This document shows, piece by piece, positions 35,882 through 45,395 of a stretch of DNA of 64,000 bases. Under the pieces are notes generated by a model that searched no databases, was not told the origin of the DNA, and saw nothing but the letters and a program-made list of their open reading frames with translations. A program made the position numbers and the translations under genes. This stretch comes from Sphingomonas sp. IW22 (GTDB taxonomy: Bacteria; Pseudomonadota; Alphaproteobacteria; Sphingomonadales; Sphingomonadaceae). Numbering within the stretch: the first letter of the stretch is position 1; the number at the start of each line of letters is the position of its first letter. The stretch spans positions 186,001 to 250,000 of the forward strand of contig NZ_JBGGWB010000001.1 in assembly GCF_041321155.1 (NCBI RefSeq), read 5' to 3'.

Positions 35882-37683
35882 TGAGCGACGCATACAAGAT
35901 TATCGACCACACCTATGACGTGATCGTCGTCGGCGCGGGCGGCTCCGGCCTGCGCGCGACGATGGGCAGCGCCGAAGCGGGTCTCAAGACCGCTTGCATT
36001 ACCAAGGTGTTCCCGACGCGCAGCCACACCGTCGCCGCACAGGGCGGCATCGCCGCGTCGCTGGGCAACAACTCGCCCGACCATTGGTCGTGGCATATGT
36101 ACGACACCGTCAAGGGCTCCGACTGGCTCGGCGACCAGGACGCCATTGAATATATGGTGCGCGAAGCGCCGGCGGCGGTTTACGAGCTGGAACATGCTGG
36201 CGTGCCGTTCAGCCGCAACGACAACGGCACCATCTATCAGCGCCCGTTCGGCGGCCATATGCAGAATATGGGCGAAGGCCCGCCGGTGCAGCGCACCTGC
36301 GCGGCGGCCGACCGTACCGGCCACGCCATGCTTCACGCGCTGTATCAACAGAGCCTGAAGTACGACGCGGACTTCTTCATCGAATATTTCGCGCTCGACC
36401 TGATCATGGAAAACGGCGCCTGCCGCGGCGTCATTGCCATGTGCATGGAAGACGGCTCGATTCACCGTTTCCGCAGCCATGCCGTCGTGCTGGCAACCGG
36501 CGGCGGCGGCCGCGTGTATCAGTCGGCGACCAGCGCCCATACCTGCACCGGCGACGGCAACGGCATGGTGCTGCGCGCAGGACTGCCGCTTCAGGACATG
36601 GAGTTCGTGCAGTTCCACCCGACCGGCATTTATGGGGCGGGCGTGTTGATCACCGAGGGTGCGCGCGGTGAAGGCGGCTATCTGACCAATTCCGAAGGCG
36701 AGCGTTTCATGGAACGCTACGCGCCGTCGGCCAAGGATCTGGCCAGCCGCGACGTCGTGTCGCGGTCCATGGCGATGGAAATTCGCGAGGGTCGCGGCGT
36801 CGGCAAGGAAAGCGACCACATCTTCCTGCACCTCGATCACATCGATCCCAAGGTGCTGGCCGAACGCCTGCCCGGCATCACCGAAACCGGCAAGATTTTC
36901 GCCGGTGTCGATTTGACGCGCAAGCCGCTGCCGGTGGTCCCCACCGTCCACTATAATATGGGCGGCGTGCCGACCAATTATCATGGTGAAGTCGTCCATC
37001 TGAAGGACGGCAACCCCGATGCGGTCGTCCCCGGCCTGTTCGCGGTTGGCGAAGCGGCCTGCGTGTCGGTGCACGGCGCGAATCGCCTCGGCTCCAATTC
37101 GCTGATCGATCTGGTCGTCTTCGGTCGCGCCACTGGCTTGCGCCTGAAGGAAACGCTGAAGCCGGGCACGTCGCACAATCCGCTGCCCAAGGGCTCGGAA
37201 GAAATGGCGCTCAGCCGTCTCGACCATTTCCGCAACGCCTCTGGCGCCACGCCGACGGCACAGATCCGCGCCGAAATGCAAAAGACGATGCAGCGCAACG
37301 CTGCCGTGTTCCGCGATTCGGCCCTGCTGTCCGAAGGCGTTCAGAAGATGGACGTCATCTACAAGGGCATGGAAGATATCGGCGTTACCGATCGCTCGCT
37401 GATCTGGAACACCGATCTGATCGAGACGCTGGAGCTGGACAATCTGATCGGCCAGGCCGTCGTGACGATCCGCAGCGCCGAAAATCGCAAGGAATCGCGC
37501 GGCGCCCACATGCATGAGGATTTCCCTGAGCGCGACGATGCCAACTGGATGAAGCACACGATTGCGACGTTCGACGGCTGGGGCGGCAAGGGCGGCGCCT
37601 GCTCGCTCGATTACCGCCCGGTCCATGACTACACGCTCACCGACGAAATCGAGTATATCAAGCCGAAGAAGCGCGTTTACTGA
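35881..37683 (+). CDS. sdhA: Succinate dehydrogenase flavoprotein subunit SdhA
   Basis: A 600-residue flavoprotein that oxidises succinate to fumarate. FAD-binding [16 protein letters not shown] lies near residues 15-30; the covalent-FAD His is in [11 protein letters not shown]; active-site segments include [21 protein letters not shown] and [16 protein letters not shown]. The C-terminus ends YIKPKKRVY. It starts at ATG 35881. The iron-sulfur gene sdhB, often next, is not present downstream; a strong terminator follows instead. Confidence 0.97.
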   Translation: MSDAYKIIDHTYDVIVVGAGGSGLRATMGSAEAGLKTACITKVFPTRSHTVAAQGGIAASLGNNSPDHWSWHMYDTVKGSDWLGDQDAIEYMVREAPAAVYELEHAGVPFSRNDNGTIYQRPFGGHMQNMGEGPPVQRTCAAADRTGHAMLHALYQQSLKYDADFFIEYFALDLIMENGACRGVIAMCMEDGSIHRFRSHAVVLATGGGGRVYQSATSAHTCTGDGNGMVLRAGLPLQDMEFVQFHPTGIYGAGVLITEGARGEGGYLTNSEGERFMERYAPSAKDLASRDVVSRSMAMEIREGRGVGKESDHIFLHLDHIDPKVLAERLPGITETGKIFAGVDLTRKPLPVVPTVHYNMGGVPTNYHGEVVHLKDGNPDAVVPGLFAVGEAACVSVHGANRLGSNSLIDLVVFGRATGLRLKETLKPGTSHNPLPKGSEEMALSRLDHFRNASGATPTAQIRAEMQKTMQRNAAVFRDSALLSEGVQKMDVIYKGMEDIGVTDRSLIWNTDLIETLELDNLIGQAVVTIRSAENRKESRGAHMHEDFPERDDANWMKHTIATFDGWGGKGGACSLDYRPVHDYTLTDEIEYIKPKKRVY

Positions 37684-37704
37684 CGCTATTCGGCTTCGGC
37701 CATC

Positions 37705-37739
37705 AAAGGCGCGTCGCCCGGTAGGCGGCGCGCCTTTTT
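37705..37739 (+). terminator. Intrinsic terminator of the sdhCDA operon
   Basis: A 9-bp stem AAAGGCGCG (37705-37713) / CGCGCCTTT (37729-37737) with an inner CGCC/GGCG stem, followed by TTTTT. It begins 21 nt after the sdhA stop. It is the clearest intrinsic terminator in the window and shows that the operon ends at sdhA. Confidence 0.88.
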
Positions 37740-37884
37740 CGTTTCGGGAAAGATACAGGCGAGCGGAACCATCGGCGGCACGCGGCATTCGGGGGCATGT
37801 AAGATTCGCGGCGGCGAAAACGCGTCTGCCGCCCTGCCCCGCACATCGTTTTCGACCGACCCATTTAGCTCAAGGTGCCCAGCC

Positions 37885-38523
37885 ATGCCCGATCCCCTGT
37901 CCGACACTCTGCACGCACCCGACGCTCCGGGAGCGGAAACGCCCGATGGTTCAGTGGCCGGCGGGTCGATCAATCAATATCCGCTGCTTGCCAATCCGCA
38001 CATCACGCTGGCCGGCCCCGTCGATCACGCGATGTACGCCGTGTTCCGCGACCAGCTGGCCAACGCGCCCAAGGACGGCGCCGTCGTCATCGCCATCTCG
38101 ACGCTGGGCGGCGATCCAGAAGTCGCGCGGCTGATGGGTGACGAAATCCGCCTGCTGCGCGAATTCGATGGCCGCGAATTTCTGTTTCTGGGCAAGGTTG
38201 CGGTCTATTCGGCGGGTGCGACGTTCATGTCAGCCTTCCCGGTCGACAAGCGCTTTCTGACGCGCGGCACGCGGATCATGATTCACGAGCGGATCATGAA
38301 CAAGACGGTCGAAGTCGCCGGACCGCTCAAAACCTGCGTTGCCACCCTGAAGGCCACGCTGCACGAAATCGAACATTCGATCATGATCGAGGAAGAGGGC
38401 TTTCGCGCGATCGTCGACGGCTCCGGCGTCGATTTCGACGAGCTGGTCCGCCGCGCCCCGGAAAACTGGTACATCGAAGCGGACGAGGCACGTGAAAAGG
38501 GCCTCGTCCTCGACGTCATCTGA
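37885..38523 (+). CDS. ClpP-like S14 serine peptidase
   Basis: A 212-residue protein of the ClpP/crotonase fold. Family features are AISTLGGDPEVARLMGDEIR, the nucleophile segment AVYSAGATFMSAF, and the catalytic His in RIMIHERIMN (ClpP: MIHQ). The N-terminal 25 residues are a Pro/Asp-rich extension without a signal peptide. No clpX or clpA is adjacent, and the core sequence departs from canonical ClpP, so it is likely a divergent stand-alone paralogue. It has its own transcription unit between two hairpins (37705-37739 and 38531-38550). Confidence 0.8.
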   Translation: MPDPLSDTLHAPDAPGAETPDGSVAGGSINQYPLLANPHITLAGPVDHAMYAVFRDQLANAPKDGAVVIAISTLGGDPEVARLMGDEIRLLREFDGREFLFLGKVAVYSAGATFMSAFPVDKRFLTRGTRIMIHERIMNKTVEVAGPLKTCVATLKATLHEIEHSIMIEEEGFRAIVDGSGVDFDELVRRAPENWYIEADEAREKGLVLDVI

Positions 38524-38530
38524 CAGGACC

Positions 38531-38550
38531 GGGGCGGGCGGTTCCGCCCC
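38531..38550. terminator. GC-rich hairpin between convergent genes
   Basis: GGGGCGG (38531-38537) and CCGCCCC (38544-38550) form a 7-bp stem with a 6-nt loop, 8 bp after the ClpP-like stop. No U-run is present, so it is a weak terminator at best for the convergent pair. Confidence 0.45.
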
Positions 38551-38556
38551 CATCCC

Positions 38557-39204
38557 TTACCGCGTCGCGTTGTAACGCAGCTGTTCGTTGGTGAGCTGGA
38601 ACCCGACCAAGGCTTCGAACGTCGCGCGGGCCACGGCGGCGCGAACGCCCGGTGCCGACAGCGGGTCGACCGCTGCTTCTTCCTGACCGGCGCGACGACG
38701 CTTGGTCAACTGATCGCGAATCTCTTCCGGCAAGGTTGCGGCCGAACGCGCCACCACGCTGGTCGCGGTCGCGCTGGTCTGCGCGCGCGCCTGACCGGCG
38801 GGGAAGGTCAACGTCACCTCACCGATCCGCTTTGCCGTCACATTGGTGCCGCCGCGCACGATGGCGAGGAAATAGGGCAAGGTGACCGTGCGCGCCGAAT
38901 CGGTGCGGTTGCGGCGCGCCTGAACGTCGAACGTCACCGTGGTGACCACGTCATTTCCCGATTCGCCGCACTGGCCACGAACATTCGTGATGTTGGCCAC
39001 AACGTCGATCGCCGCCGCATCGCGGCTGGCGGGCGGGTCGAACAGCGTGATGTCGCCCGTTCCGGCGGGAACGCCGACGATGGGACAAGCGGTGCGCGTC
39101 GCCTGGATACCGACGCCGCCGTCGATGCTGATCTCGCCCTCACGCGAGCAGCCGGCGACTGCGGCGGCGAGCGCGATCGGCGTGGCGAGCCTGATGATCT
39201 TCAC
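38557..39204 (-). CDS. Lipoprotein of unknown function
   Basis: A 215-residue protein with a lipobox (AAVAGCSREG, acylated Cys19) after a short signal sequence. The mature part is Ser/Thr/Val/Ala-rich with probable beta structure (VVANITNVRGQCGES, TVTFDVQARRNR, GEVTLTFPAGQAR) and a helical C-terminus. GTG at 39204 starts MKIIRLATPIALA, preceded by AAGGAAG. Likely anchored to the outer membrane. I do not recognise the family. Confidence 0.75.
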   Translation of the reverse strand: MKIIRLATPIALAAAVAGCSREGEISIDGGVGIQATRTACPIVGVPAGTGDITLFDPPASRDAAAIDVVANITNVRGQCGESGNDVVTTVTFDVQARRNRTDSARTVTLPYFLAIVRGGTNVTAKRIGEVTLTFPAGQARAQTSATATSVVARSAATLPEEIRDQLTKRRRAGQEEAAVDPLSAPGVRAAVARATFEALVGFQLTNEQLRYNATR

Positions 39205-39338
39205 GGCGGAACACTTCCTTCCCATCTGATACACGAACGGGCCACGCGCCGCCGGGCAGCGGCGACAGGCCCGTCCAAGGCGCGCGACCATAGGAAGCGC
39301 CTTTCGCACACGCAAGCAATCGCGTAGGGCCATATGCC

Positions 39339-40292
39339 ATGAACGATGTCGAAAAGCCGATGCTCGAATTGCTGATCGCCGCGCCGCGCGGCTTCTGTGC
39401 CGGGGTCGACCGGGCGATCCGCATCGTGGAACTGGCGATCGAGCGTTACGGCGCGCCGGTCTATGTCCGCCACGAAATCGTCCATAACAAATATGTCGTC
39501 GACACGCTGAAGGCCAAGGGCGCGATCTTCGTCGAGGAACTGGATCAGGTGCCCGATGACGTACCGGTCGTGTTTTCCGCACACGGCGTGCCAAAGGCTG
39601 TGCCCGCCAAGGCGGAGGCGCGCGGCCTTTCCTATCTGGATGCGACCTGCCCGCTGGTGTCCAAGGTCCATCGTCAGGCCGAACGGCTGGTCGCGGCGGG
39701 CCGCCACATCATCTTCATCGGCCATGCCGGGCACCCGGAAGTCATCGGCACGTTCGGGCAAGTGCCCGAAGGCAACATGACGCTGGTGGAAACGGCGGCG
39801 GATGTCGCGTCGCTGAGCGTGCCTGACCCGGAAAACCTCGCCTTCCTGACCCAGACGACGCTGTCGGTGGAGGATACCGCTGCGGTGCTGGCGGCACTGC
39901 GGGTGCGCTTTCCCTCGATCGTTGCGCCGCATGCAGACGACATCTGCTATGCCACCACCAATCGCCAGACGGCGGTAAAGGCGATTGCGGGCAGCGTTGA
40001 CCTGGTGCTGGTCATCGGGGCGCCCAATTCGTCCAACTCGTTGCGTCTGGTCGAAGTGGCGGAGCGAGAGGGAACGCCCGCCCGGTTGATCCAGCGCGCG
40101 CAGGATCTGGACTTTGCATGGCTGGACGGGGTCGGATCACTCGGCATCACGGCCGGGGCCTCCGCTCCCGAAGTGCTGGTGCGCGAAGTGGTCGCGCGGC
40201 TGGCCGAGCGGTTCGAAGTGCTCGAACGCGAGGTCGAAACCACGCGCGAGACGATCGCCTTCAAACTGCCGCGCGGCCTCGAAGCCGCCTGA
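39339..40292 (+). CDS. ispH: 4-hydroxy-3-methylbut-2-enyl diphosphate reductase IspH
   Basis: A 317-residue iron-sulfur enzyme of the last MEP-pathway step, making IPP and DMAPP. The three cluster cysteines are Cys20 ([11 protein letters not shown]), Cys104 ([12 protein letters not shown]) and Cys203 ([11 protein letters not shown]). HEIVHN and SAHGVP substrate-binding motifs are present, as is NSSNSLRL. Length is typical. It opens the ispH-thrB-rnhA run. Confidence 0.97.
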   Translation: MNDVEKPMLELLIAAPRGFCAGVDRAIRIVELAIERYGAPVYVRHEIVHNKYVVDTLKAKGAIFVEELDQVPDDVPVVFSAHGVPKAVPAKAEARGLSYLDATCPLVSKVHRQAERLVAAGRHIIFIGHAGHPEVIGTFGQVPEGNMTLVETAADVASLSVPDPENLAFLTQTTLSVEDTAAVLAALRVRFPSIVAPHADDICYATTNRQTAVKAIAGSVDLVLVIGAPNSSNSLRLVEVAEREGTPARLIQRAQDLDFAWLDGVGSLGITAGASAPEVLVREVVARLAERFEVLEREVETTRETIAFKLPRGLEAA

Positions 40293-40316
40293 TCGCACGG
40301 ACCAAGAGGGGGGACG

Positions 40317-41282
40317 ATGGCGGTCTATACGCATGTGTCGGCCGAATTGCTGGCCGATTTCCTGACACGTTTCGACGCAGGGCAACTGGTTTCGGCAAAG
40401 GGGATTGCCGAGGGGGTCGAGAATTCGAACTATCTGGTCGAAACGACGACCGATCGCTTCATCCTGACCCTGTATGAAAAGCGGGTGTCGGGAGATGACC
40501 TGCCGTATTTCCTGTCGCTGCTCGATCACCTGGCCGACAAGGGGCTGCCCGTGCCGCCCGCGATCAAGGATCGGGAGGGGCGCGCGATCCACGAACTCGC
40601 CGGGCGTCCGGCATGTCTGATCCGCTTTCTGCCGGGCGTGTCGCTGTCGCATCCGACCGCGGGACAGGCGCTTGCGGCGGGCGATGCCATGGGCCAGATG
40701 CACGCCGCGGTCGCCGATTTCGACGGTCAGCGCGCCAATTCGATGGGGATCGGCACGTGGCGGCCGCTGTTCGACCGCTGCGGCGGCAGCCTGGATCAGA
40801 TTGCACCTGGCCTGTATGCGGATATCGCATTGGCGCTGGACCACGTTGAGGCGCGCTGGCCGCACCACCTGCCCGCATCGGCCATTCATGCCGACCTGTT
40901 TCCCGACAATGTGCTGATGCTGGACGAGCGGGTTACGGGACTGATCGACTTCTACTTCGCCTGCACCGATCTGCGCCTTTACGACTTGGCTATCATGCAT
41001 GCGGCCTGGAGCTTTGACGCGACGGGGGCAAATTATGACGCGGCTATCGGCGATGCGCTGGTCGCGGGCTATTCGCGGCATTTCCCGCTGAGCGAGGCTG
41101 AGCGCGCGGCGTTCAGCGATCTGGCGGTGGGGGCCTGTGTCCGCTTCACCCTGTCGCGTGCGTGGGACTGGTTGAACACGCCCGCCGATGCGCTGGTCAC
41201 GCGCAAGGACCCGCTGGCCTTCTGGCGGCGACTACGCGCCTATGACCCCGATCTTGCCGCGCGGATGCGGACGCTCGCATGA
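40317..41282 (+). CDS. thrB: Homoserine kinase, APH-type (ThrB)
   Basis: A 321-residue kinase that phosphorylates homoserine in threonine synthesis. It is of the aminoglycoside-phosphotransferase fold typical of alphaproteobacteria: [19 protein letters not shown] (nucleotide region), Brenner motif [12 protein letters not shown] and metal-binding [11 protein letters not shown]. It lies 24 bp after ispH and overlaps rnhA by 4 bp (ATGA). Confidence 0.94.
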   Translation: MAVYTHVSAELLADFLTRFDAGQLVSAKGIAEGVENSNYLVETTTDRFILTLYEKRVSGDDLPYFLSLLDHLADKGLPVPPAIKDREGRAIHELAGRPACLIRFLPGVSLSHPTAGQALAAGDAMGQMHAAVADFDGQRANSMGIGTWRPLFDRCGGSLDQIAPGLYADIALALDHVEARWPHHLPASAIHADLFPDNVLMLDERVTGLIDFYFACTDLRLYDLAIMHAAWSFDATGANYDAAIGDALVAGYSRHFPLSEAERAAFSDLAVGACVRFTLSRAWDWLNTPADALVTRKDPLAFWRRLRAYDPDLAARMRTLA

Positions 41283-41725
41283 CCGAGCTTCCGCATGTGG
41301 AAATCGCGACCGACGGAGCGTGCAAGGGCAATCCCGGCCCCGGCGGCTGGGGGGCGCTGATCCGATATGGCGCACGGGAAAAGGAATTGTCGGGCGGAGA
41401 GGCGCTGACGACCAACAACCGCATGGAATTGATGGCGGCGATACAGGGTCTGAACGCCCTGACCAAGCCGTGCCGCGTCACGCTGTCGACCGACAGCCGA
41501 TATGTCATGGACGGCCTGACCAAATGGATTCACGGCTGGCGCAAAAATGGCTGGAAGACGGCGGCGCGCCAGCCGGTAAAGAATGCCGAGCTGTGGCAAG
41601 CGCTGATCGAGGCCGCCGCCCCGCACCGCGTCGAATGGGTGTGGGTCAAGGGCCATGCCGGTCATCCCGACAATGAACGCGCCGACAAGCTGGCGAGTGA
41701 CGCGGCAAAGGCGGTCGCGCGATAA
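41279..41725 (+). CDS. rnhA: Ribonuclease HI
   Basis: A 148-residue nuclease that cleaves RNA in RNA-DNA hybrids. The DEDD catalytic residues are visible: Asp12 in [17 protein letters not shown], Glu50 in NNRMELMAA, Asp72 in LSTDSRYV and the last Asp in [12 protein letters not shown]. Normal length. It starts by a 4-bp overlap with thrB. Confidence 0.97.
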   Translation: MTELPHVEIATDGACKGNPGPGGWGALIRYGAREKELSGGEALTTNNRMELMAAIQGLNALTKPCRVTLSTDSRYVMDGLTKWIHGWRKNGWKTAARQPVKNAELWQALIEAAAPHRVEWVWVKGHAGHPDNERADKLASDAAKAVAR

Positions 41726-41729
41726 CCGT

Positions 41730-42839
41730 TCAGCGGAACCGTGCGGGCGAATAACGGTCGGGATCGATCCCGCTCAACCAGCCGGGCATGGCCGAACCTG
41801 TCAGCAATGCCGCACCCAGCGCGGCGGCGGCAGGTGCGGTCTGAATGCCGAAACCGCCCTGCCCGGCGAACCAGAAAAATCCCTCTGCAGCCGGATCGAA
41901 GCCGTAAACGGGCAGCCGGTCGGGCGCGAAACTGCGCAATCCCGCCCAGCGACGCTCTACAGCCTCAACCCGCCAGTCCACCGCCGTTTCGAACCGATCA
42001 ATGGCGACGGCAACGTCGATCTCCTCCGGTGCGACGTCGCGCGGGGTATCGGGCACCTCGTCATGCGGTGACAGCCAGACGCGGCCGCCCGCTTCGGGCT
42101 TGAAATAGAAACGGTCGGTGCCGTCGCGCACCAGCGGTGCATTGGCGGCCATGGGCGGGTCGACGCGCAACTGCACCATGGTCCGTCGTAACGGCGCAAT
42201 CCCGATCGGGGCGATGCCCGCCGCTTCTGCGATACGATCCGCCCAGGCGCCGGCCGCATCGACCAGCACCGCCGCCGAAAAGCGGCCAGCATCTGTCTGG
42301 ATCGTCCAGCTATTTCCCTCACGTCGCGCATCGGTCAGTCGCGCGCGCGTCACCAGCTCAACCCCGCGCCGTCGGCCCAGCGCCAGCCAGGCGCCGTGCA
42401 GCCGCCCGACATCGATGTCGCGGCAGGTCGGCTCGTAAACGGCCTGCACCCATTCGGGTCGCAGCCCCGGCAGCATCTTGTGCGGATCGACGCGCTCCAG
42501 TTCGACCTCTGTGTCCGCAAACGCGGCCATGAACGCGTCGAGCGCCGGGCCATCCTGTTCCCGCCCGATGAACAATTCGCCGCGTGGCTTCAAAAAGCTC
42601 TCCCCGCCCAGTTCTTCCGGTGGGTTGGACAGGATCGGGCCGGACGCGGTGGTCAGCGGCTGCACGCCCGGCCCGCCATAGGTTTCCGACCAGAAGGCGG
42701 CGGATCGGCCCGTCGCGTGATAACCGGGCTGATCCTCCGCCTCGATCAACAGCACGCGGGCATGAGCCGCCGCTTCGGCCGCAAGGCTGGCGCCGGCGAT
42801 GCCCCCGCCGGCGATCACGATGTCAAAGGTCTGGTTCAA
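41730..42839 (-). CDS. FAD-dependent oxidoreductase (D-amino-acid-oxidase fold)
   Basis: A 369-residue flavoprotein with FDIVIAGGGIAGASLAAEAA at the N-terminus, the second-strand acidic residue in LLIEAEDQPGYHATGRSAA, and a closing WFAGQGGFGIQTAPAAAA. Sequence style is that of the DAO family acting on D- or secondary amino acids or related amines. The substrate is not evident. Its start overlaps the end of the hydrolase gene by 4 bp, so the two may be co-expressed. It ends 4 bp from rnhA, convergent. Confidence 0.85.
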   Translation of the reverse strand: MNQTFDIVIAGGGIAGASLAAEAAAHARVLLIEAEDQPGYHATGRSAAFWSETYGGPGVQPLTTASGPILSNPPEELGGESFLKPRGELFIGREQDGPALDAFMAAFADTEVELERVDPHKMLPGLRPEWVQAVYEPTCRDIDVGRLHGAWLALGRRRGVELVTRARLTDARREGNSWTIQTDAGRFSAAVLVDAAGAWADRIAEAAGIAPIGIAPLRRTMVQLRVDPPMAANAPLVRDGTDRFYFKPEAGGRVWLSPHDEVPDTPRDVAPEEIDVAVAIDRFETAVDWRVEAVERRWAGLRSFAPDRLPVYGFDPAAEGFFWFAGQGGFGIQTAPAAAALGAALLTGSAMPGWLSGIDPDRYSPARFR

Positions 42840-43777
42840 TTCGGAGCCTTTTCGTCGAGGAAGGCGTCGATGGCCGCCAGCGCGCGGTCGCGCACCGCAT
42901 CGTCCTCTCGCAAAAGCTCGTGCGCCGCCTCGCGCCCAAAGGCAAGGATCTGCGCGTCGGACAATCGCCGCAACACCCGCATGGCCGCCTGCGGATCGAC
43001 CAGCCCGTCCGCCTGCGCGATCAGCGCCAGCAGCGGCACTCGCATCGACGGCACTGCCGCATCACTCTGCAACGCACGCGTTTCGGCAAAGGCATCGGCG
43101 ACCCAGGCCCAGCTGGGCGGCCCGGTCATCAGCCGGGGATCGGCCTGTTGCCACCAGATTTCATCGGCATAACGATCTGGATCGTGCGTCAGCAATGCCT
43201 GCCGCGTCTCGGTCGTGGCGGGGCGCTCGTTGCCCTTCCACGCGGGGCGCGCGGGATCGCCCACGGCGCGCATCAGCCGCGCCGCATACAACCCGACCGC
43301 GGCCGGAAGCGGCCCTTTCAGGCCCAGCATCGGCGCAACCAGCACGGCAGCAGCGGGATCGACTGTCCGATCCACCAAGGCCCTGAGGCTCAGGAAACCG
43401 CCCATCGAATGGCCGATCAGCACATGCGGCCCCGCCATGCGCGCGCGCCAGTCCGACCAGAAGGCGCGCAGATCGTCGTGGAACAGGCCGAACCGCTCGA
43501 CATGCCCGCAATGCGCGTGCGGGCCGCAGCGGCCCGACCCGCCCTGCCCCCGCCAATCGAAGCTGGCGACATTCCAGCCGCGATCGTGCCAATGATGAAA
43601 CGCCTCAAGATACTTTTCGAACACGTCGCCGCGTCCCGCCTGGAACAGGATGCTGCCGCGTGCGTGACCCTCTGCACGCCATTCGAACGTCCGGTGCGCC
43701 CAGCCGTCGGGCGCATGCCATTCGCCGATCGCGGCATCGGGGGGATAGGCCCGTCGCAAGGCCGGATGTGCTGCCAT
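42836..43777 (-). CDS. Alpha/beta hydrolase, monoacylglycerol lipase / lysophospholipase-like
   Basis: A 313-residue cytoplasmic hydrolase. The nucleophile elbow is LIGHSMGGFLS; SFDWRGQGGSGR is the conserved first turn of the PldB/serine aminopeptidase S33 group. A catalytic Asp is likely in AQADGLVDPQAAM and a His in EAAHELLRE. The start at 43777 is 47 bp from cpaA, which is divergent. The natural ester substrate is unknown. It overlaps the following FAD oxidoreductase gene by 4 bp. Confidence 0.85.
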   Translation of the reverse strand: MAAHPALRRAYPPDAAIGEWHAPDGWAHRTFEWRAEGHARGSILFQAGRGDVFEKYLEAFHHWHDRGWNVASFDWRGQGGSGRCGPHAHCGHVERFGLFHDDLRAFWSDWRARMAGPHVLIGHSMGGFLSLRALVDRTVDPAAAVLVAPMLGLKGPLPAAVGLYAARLMRAVGDPARPAWKGNERPATTETRQALLTHDPDRYADEIWWQQADPRLMTGPPSWAWVADAFAETRALQSDAAVPSMRVPLLALIAQADGLVDPQAAMRVLRRLSDAQILAFGREAAHELLREDDAVRDRALAAIDAFLDEKAPN

Positions 43778-43824
43778 CCGCGATGGTTACGTTTTGGCAA
43801 GCCCTGTCGTCTAGTTGGAATGAC

Positions 43825-44295
43825 ATGGGGGTCAATTTCGCAATCCTGCTGCCGGTCGCGCTCGCGTGCCTGTTGCTGTCCGCCGCGATCGAGGATGTTC
43901 GCCGTCGGGAGATCGCCAACTGGAAAAACGCGGCCATTGCGCTGCTCGCGCCGCTCTGGTGGTTGGCCATCGGCCTTTCGCCCTGGCCCGACATGGCGAT
44001 TCAGATCGGGCTGGGTGTCGGCACCTTTGCTCTGTTCGCGCTTGCCTTTGCGCTGGGCATGATGGGCGGCGGCGATGTCAAGATGATCGCCGCGCTGGCG
44101 CTGTGGGTGCCGCTGGGGCCGCTGACGTCGATGCTGATCGTCATGTCGCTGATCGGCGGTGCGATCACGGTCGCTCTGCTGGTCGAACGCAAGCTGCACC
44201 ACACCCCCGAACCGCCACAGGTGCCGTACGGCGTGGCAATCGCCTGCGCAGCGCTTCTGACCTTTAACGAACCACTCCTTAACCATTTTCGGTGA
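43825..44295 (+). CDS. cpaA: Prepilin peptidase CpaA (A24)
   Basis: A 156-residue membrane protease that trims Flp prepilins. It has the AIEDVRRREIANWKN first aspartate segment and MMGGGDVKMIAA, the GXGD aspartate-protease motif. Short, single-domain form as in Caulobacter CpaA. ATG at 43825 is preferred because it starts at the first membrane helix; ATG 43783 would leave only 5 bp to the divergent hydrolase gene. It leads the Tad cluster, but no flp pilin gene lies next to it. Confidence 0.88.
   Translation: MGVNFAILLPVALACLLLSAAIEDVRRREIANWKNAAIALLAPLWWLAIGLSPWPDMAIQIGLGVGTFALFALAFALGMMGGGDVKMIAALALWVPLGPLTSMLIVMSLIGGAITVALLVERKLHHTPEPPQVPYGVAIACAALLTFNEPLLNHFR
44279..44286 (+). promoter_or_regulatory. 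CtrA-type half-site upstream of cpaB
   Basis: TTAACCAT, identical to the extended CtrA half-site, lies 61 bp before the cpaB ATG, inside the 3' end of cpaA. An additional TTAA at 44264-44267 has 11-bp rather than 7-bp spacing. Cell-cycle control of pilus genes by CtrA is known in Caulobacter. Confidence 0.4.
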
Positions 44296-44346
44296 CTTGT
44301 CTGACGCCCGGGAAACCGGCTTCGAATCGAAAAGGCCCATAGCGTC

Positions 44347-45393
44347 ATGGACGGACGTAAGATCATTCTGCTGGCAGGTGCGCTGATTGTCGCCGCCATT
44401 ACCGCGTTCATGGCGCGCAGCCTGTTCATGGGGGCATCCGCCCCGGTCGCGGATGCCCAGATCGCCCCGGCGGCGGCGGTCCCCACGGGACCAAAGGTGA
44501 TGGTCGCAACGCGCGCCCTGCCGGTCGGCACGATCATCGGCCCCGATACGGTCAAGTTTCAGCCGTGGCCCAAGGAGCTGATCGAGAACGCCTATTTCGT
44601 CGAAGCCGACGGCTTCGATCCGAAAACGGTCATGGGCACCGTCGTGCGCTTTGCCATCCCGGCCGGTCAGCCGGTGACCCAGGGTGCGCTGGTCAAACCC
44701 GGCGATCGCGGCTTTCTGGCGGCAGCGCTCGGCGCGGGAATGCGGGCGGTCACGGTGCCGGTCAGCGCGCAGTCTTCGGTCGCGGGCTTTGTCTTTCCTG
44801 GTGATCGCGTCGACCTGATCCTGACCCAGTCGGTCGAGGGCGGCGGCGACGGCCCGCCGCTGAAGGCGTCGGAGACGGTACTGCGCAACCTGCGCGTGCT
44901 GGCGACCGATCAGCGCGCCGACAAGCAGACCGACGAAAAGGGCAATACCATCGTCAACACCTTCTCAACGGTCACGCTTGAGGCAACGCCCAGCATTGCC
45001 GAAAAAATCGCGGTTGCGCAGCAGGTCGGCACATTGTCGCTGTCGCTGCGGTCGATTGCCGACAATGCAGCCGATCTTGAGGAAGCGATTGCTTCGGGCG
45101 ATGTCGATGTGCCCGAAGGCGACAATCCGGCAGCGGAGCGCGCGATGCTGGCTCGTGTCGCCGCTCGTCCGATCGAAGGAAAGGCAAGCTATTCCACAGG
45201 CGCCGATGTTTCCCGGTTCCAGCGCGCGACCGTACCGGGCCGCAGCAATGGCGGCGGGGGTTCCGCGCCGACGCAAATGGCCTCGGCGTCCGGGTTTCCC
45301 GGCGCGGCCCCGGCCAGCAGCAACAGCGGCCCCGTCGTCCGGGTCGCACGTGGCACCAGTGTCACCGCCGTCGAAGTTGGGGGTAAGAAGTGA
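44347..45393 (+). CDS. cpaB: Flp pilus assembly protein CpaB/RcpC
   Basis: A 348-residue periplasmic component of the Tad pilus, with an N-terminal membrane anchor (about 5-24), an SAF domain (VMVATRALPVGTIIGPDTV, about 50-120) and the CpaB/RcpC region (GMRAVTVPVSAQSSVAGFVFPGDRVDLIL). The C-terminal third is Ser/Gly/Pro-rich. It probably stabilises the secretin. The stop codon lies 2 bp before the cpaC ATG. Confidence 0.93.
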   Translation: MDGRKIILLAGALIVAAITAFMARSLFMGASAPVADAQIAPAAAVPTGPKVMVATRALPVGTIIGPDTVKFQPWPKELIENAYFVEADGFDPKTVMGTVVRFAIPAGQPVTQGALVKPGDRGFLAAALGAGMRAVTVPVSAQSSVAGFVFPGDRVDLILTQSVEGGGDGPPLKASETVLRNLRVLATDQRADKQTDEKGNTIVNTFSTVTLEATPSIAEKIAVAQQVGTLSLSLRSIADNAADLEEAIASGDVDVPEGDNPAAERAMLARVAARPIEGKASYSTGADVSRFQRATVPGRSNGGGGSAPTQMASASGFPGAAPASSNSGPVVRVARGTSVTAVEVGGKK

Positions 45394-45395
45394 CC

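Noticed and set aside
35764..37788. 674-codon minus-strand open frame
   Set aside because: Antisense to sdhA, which is unmistakable; the translation has no recognisable domain.
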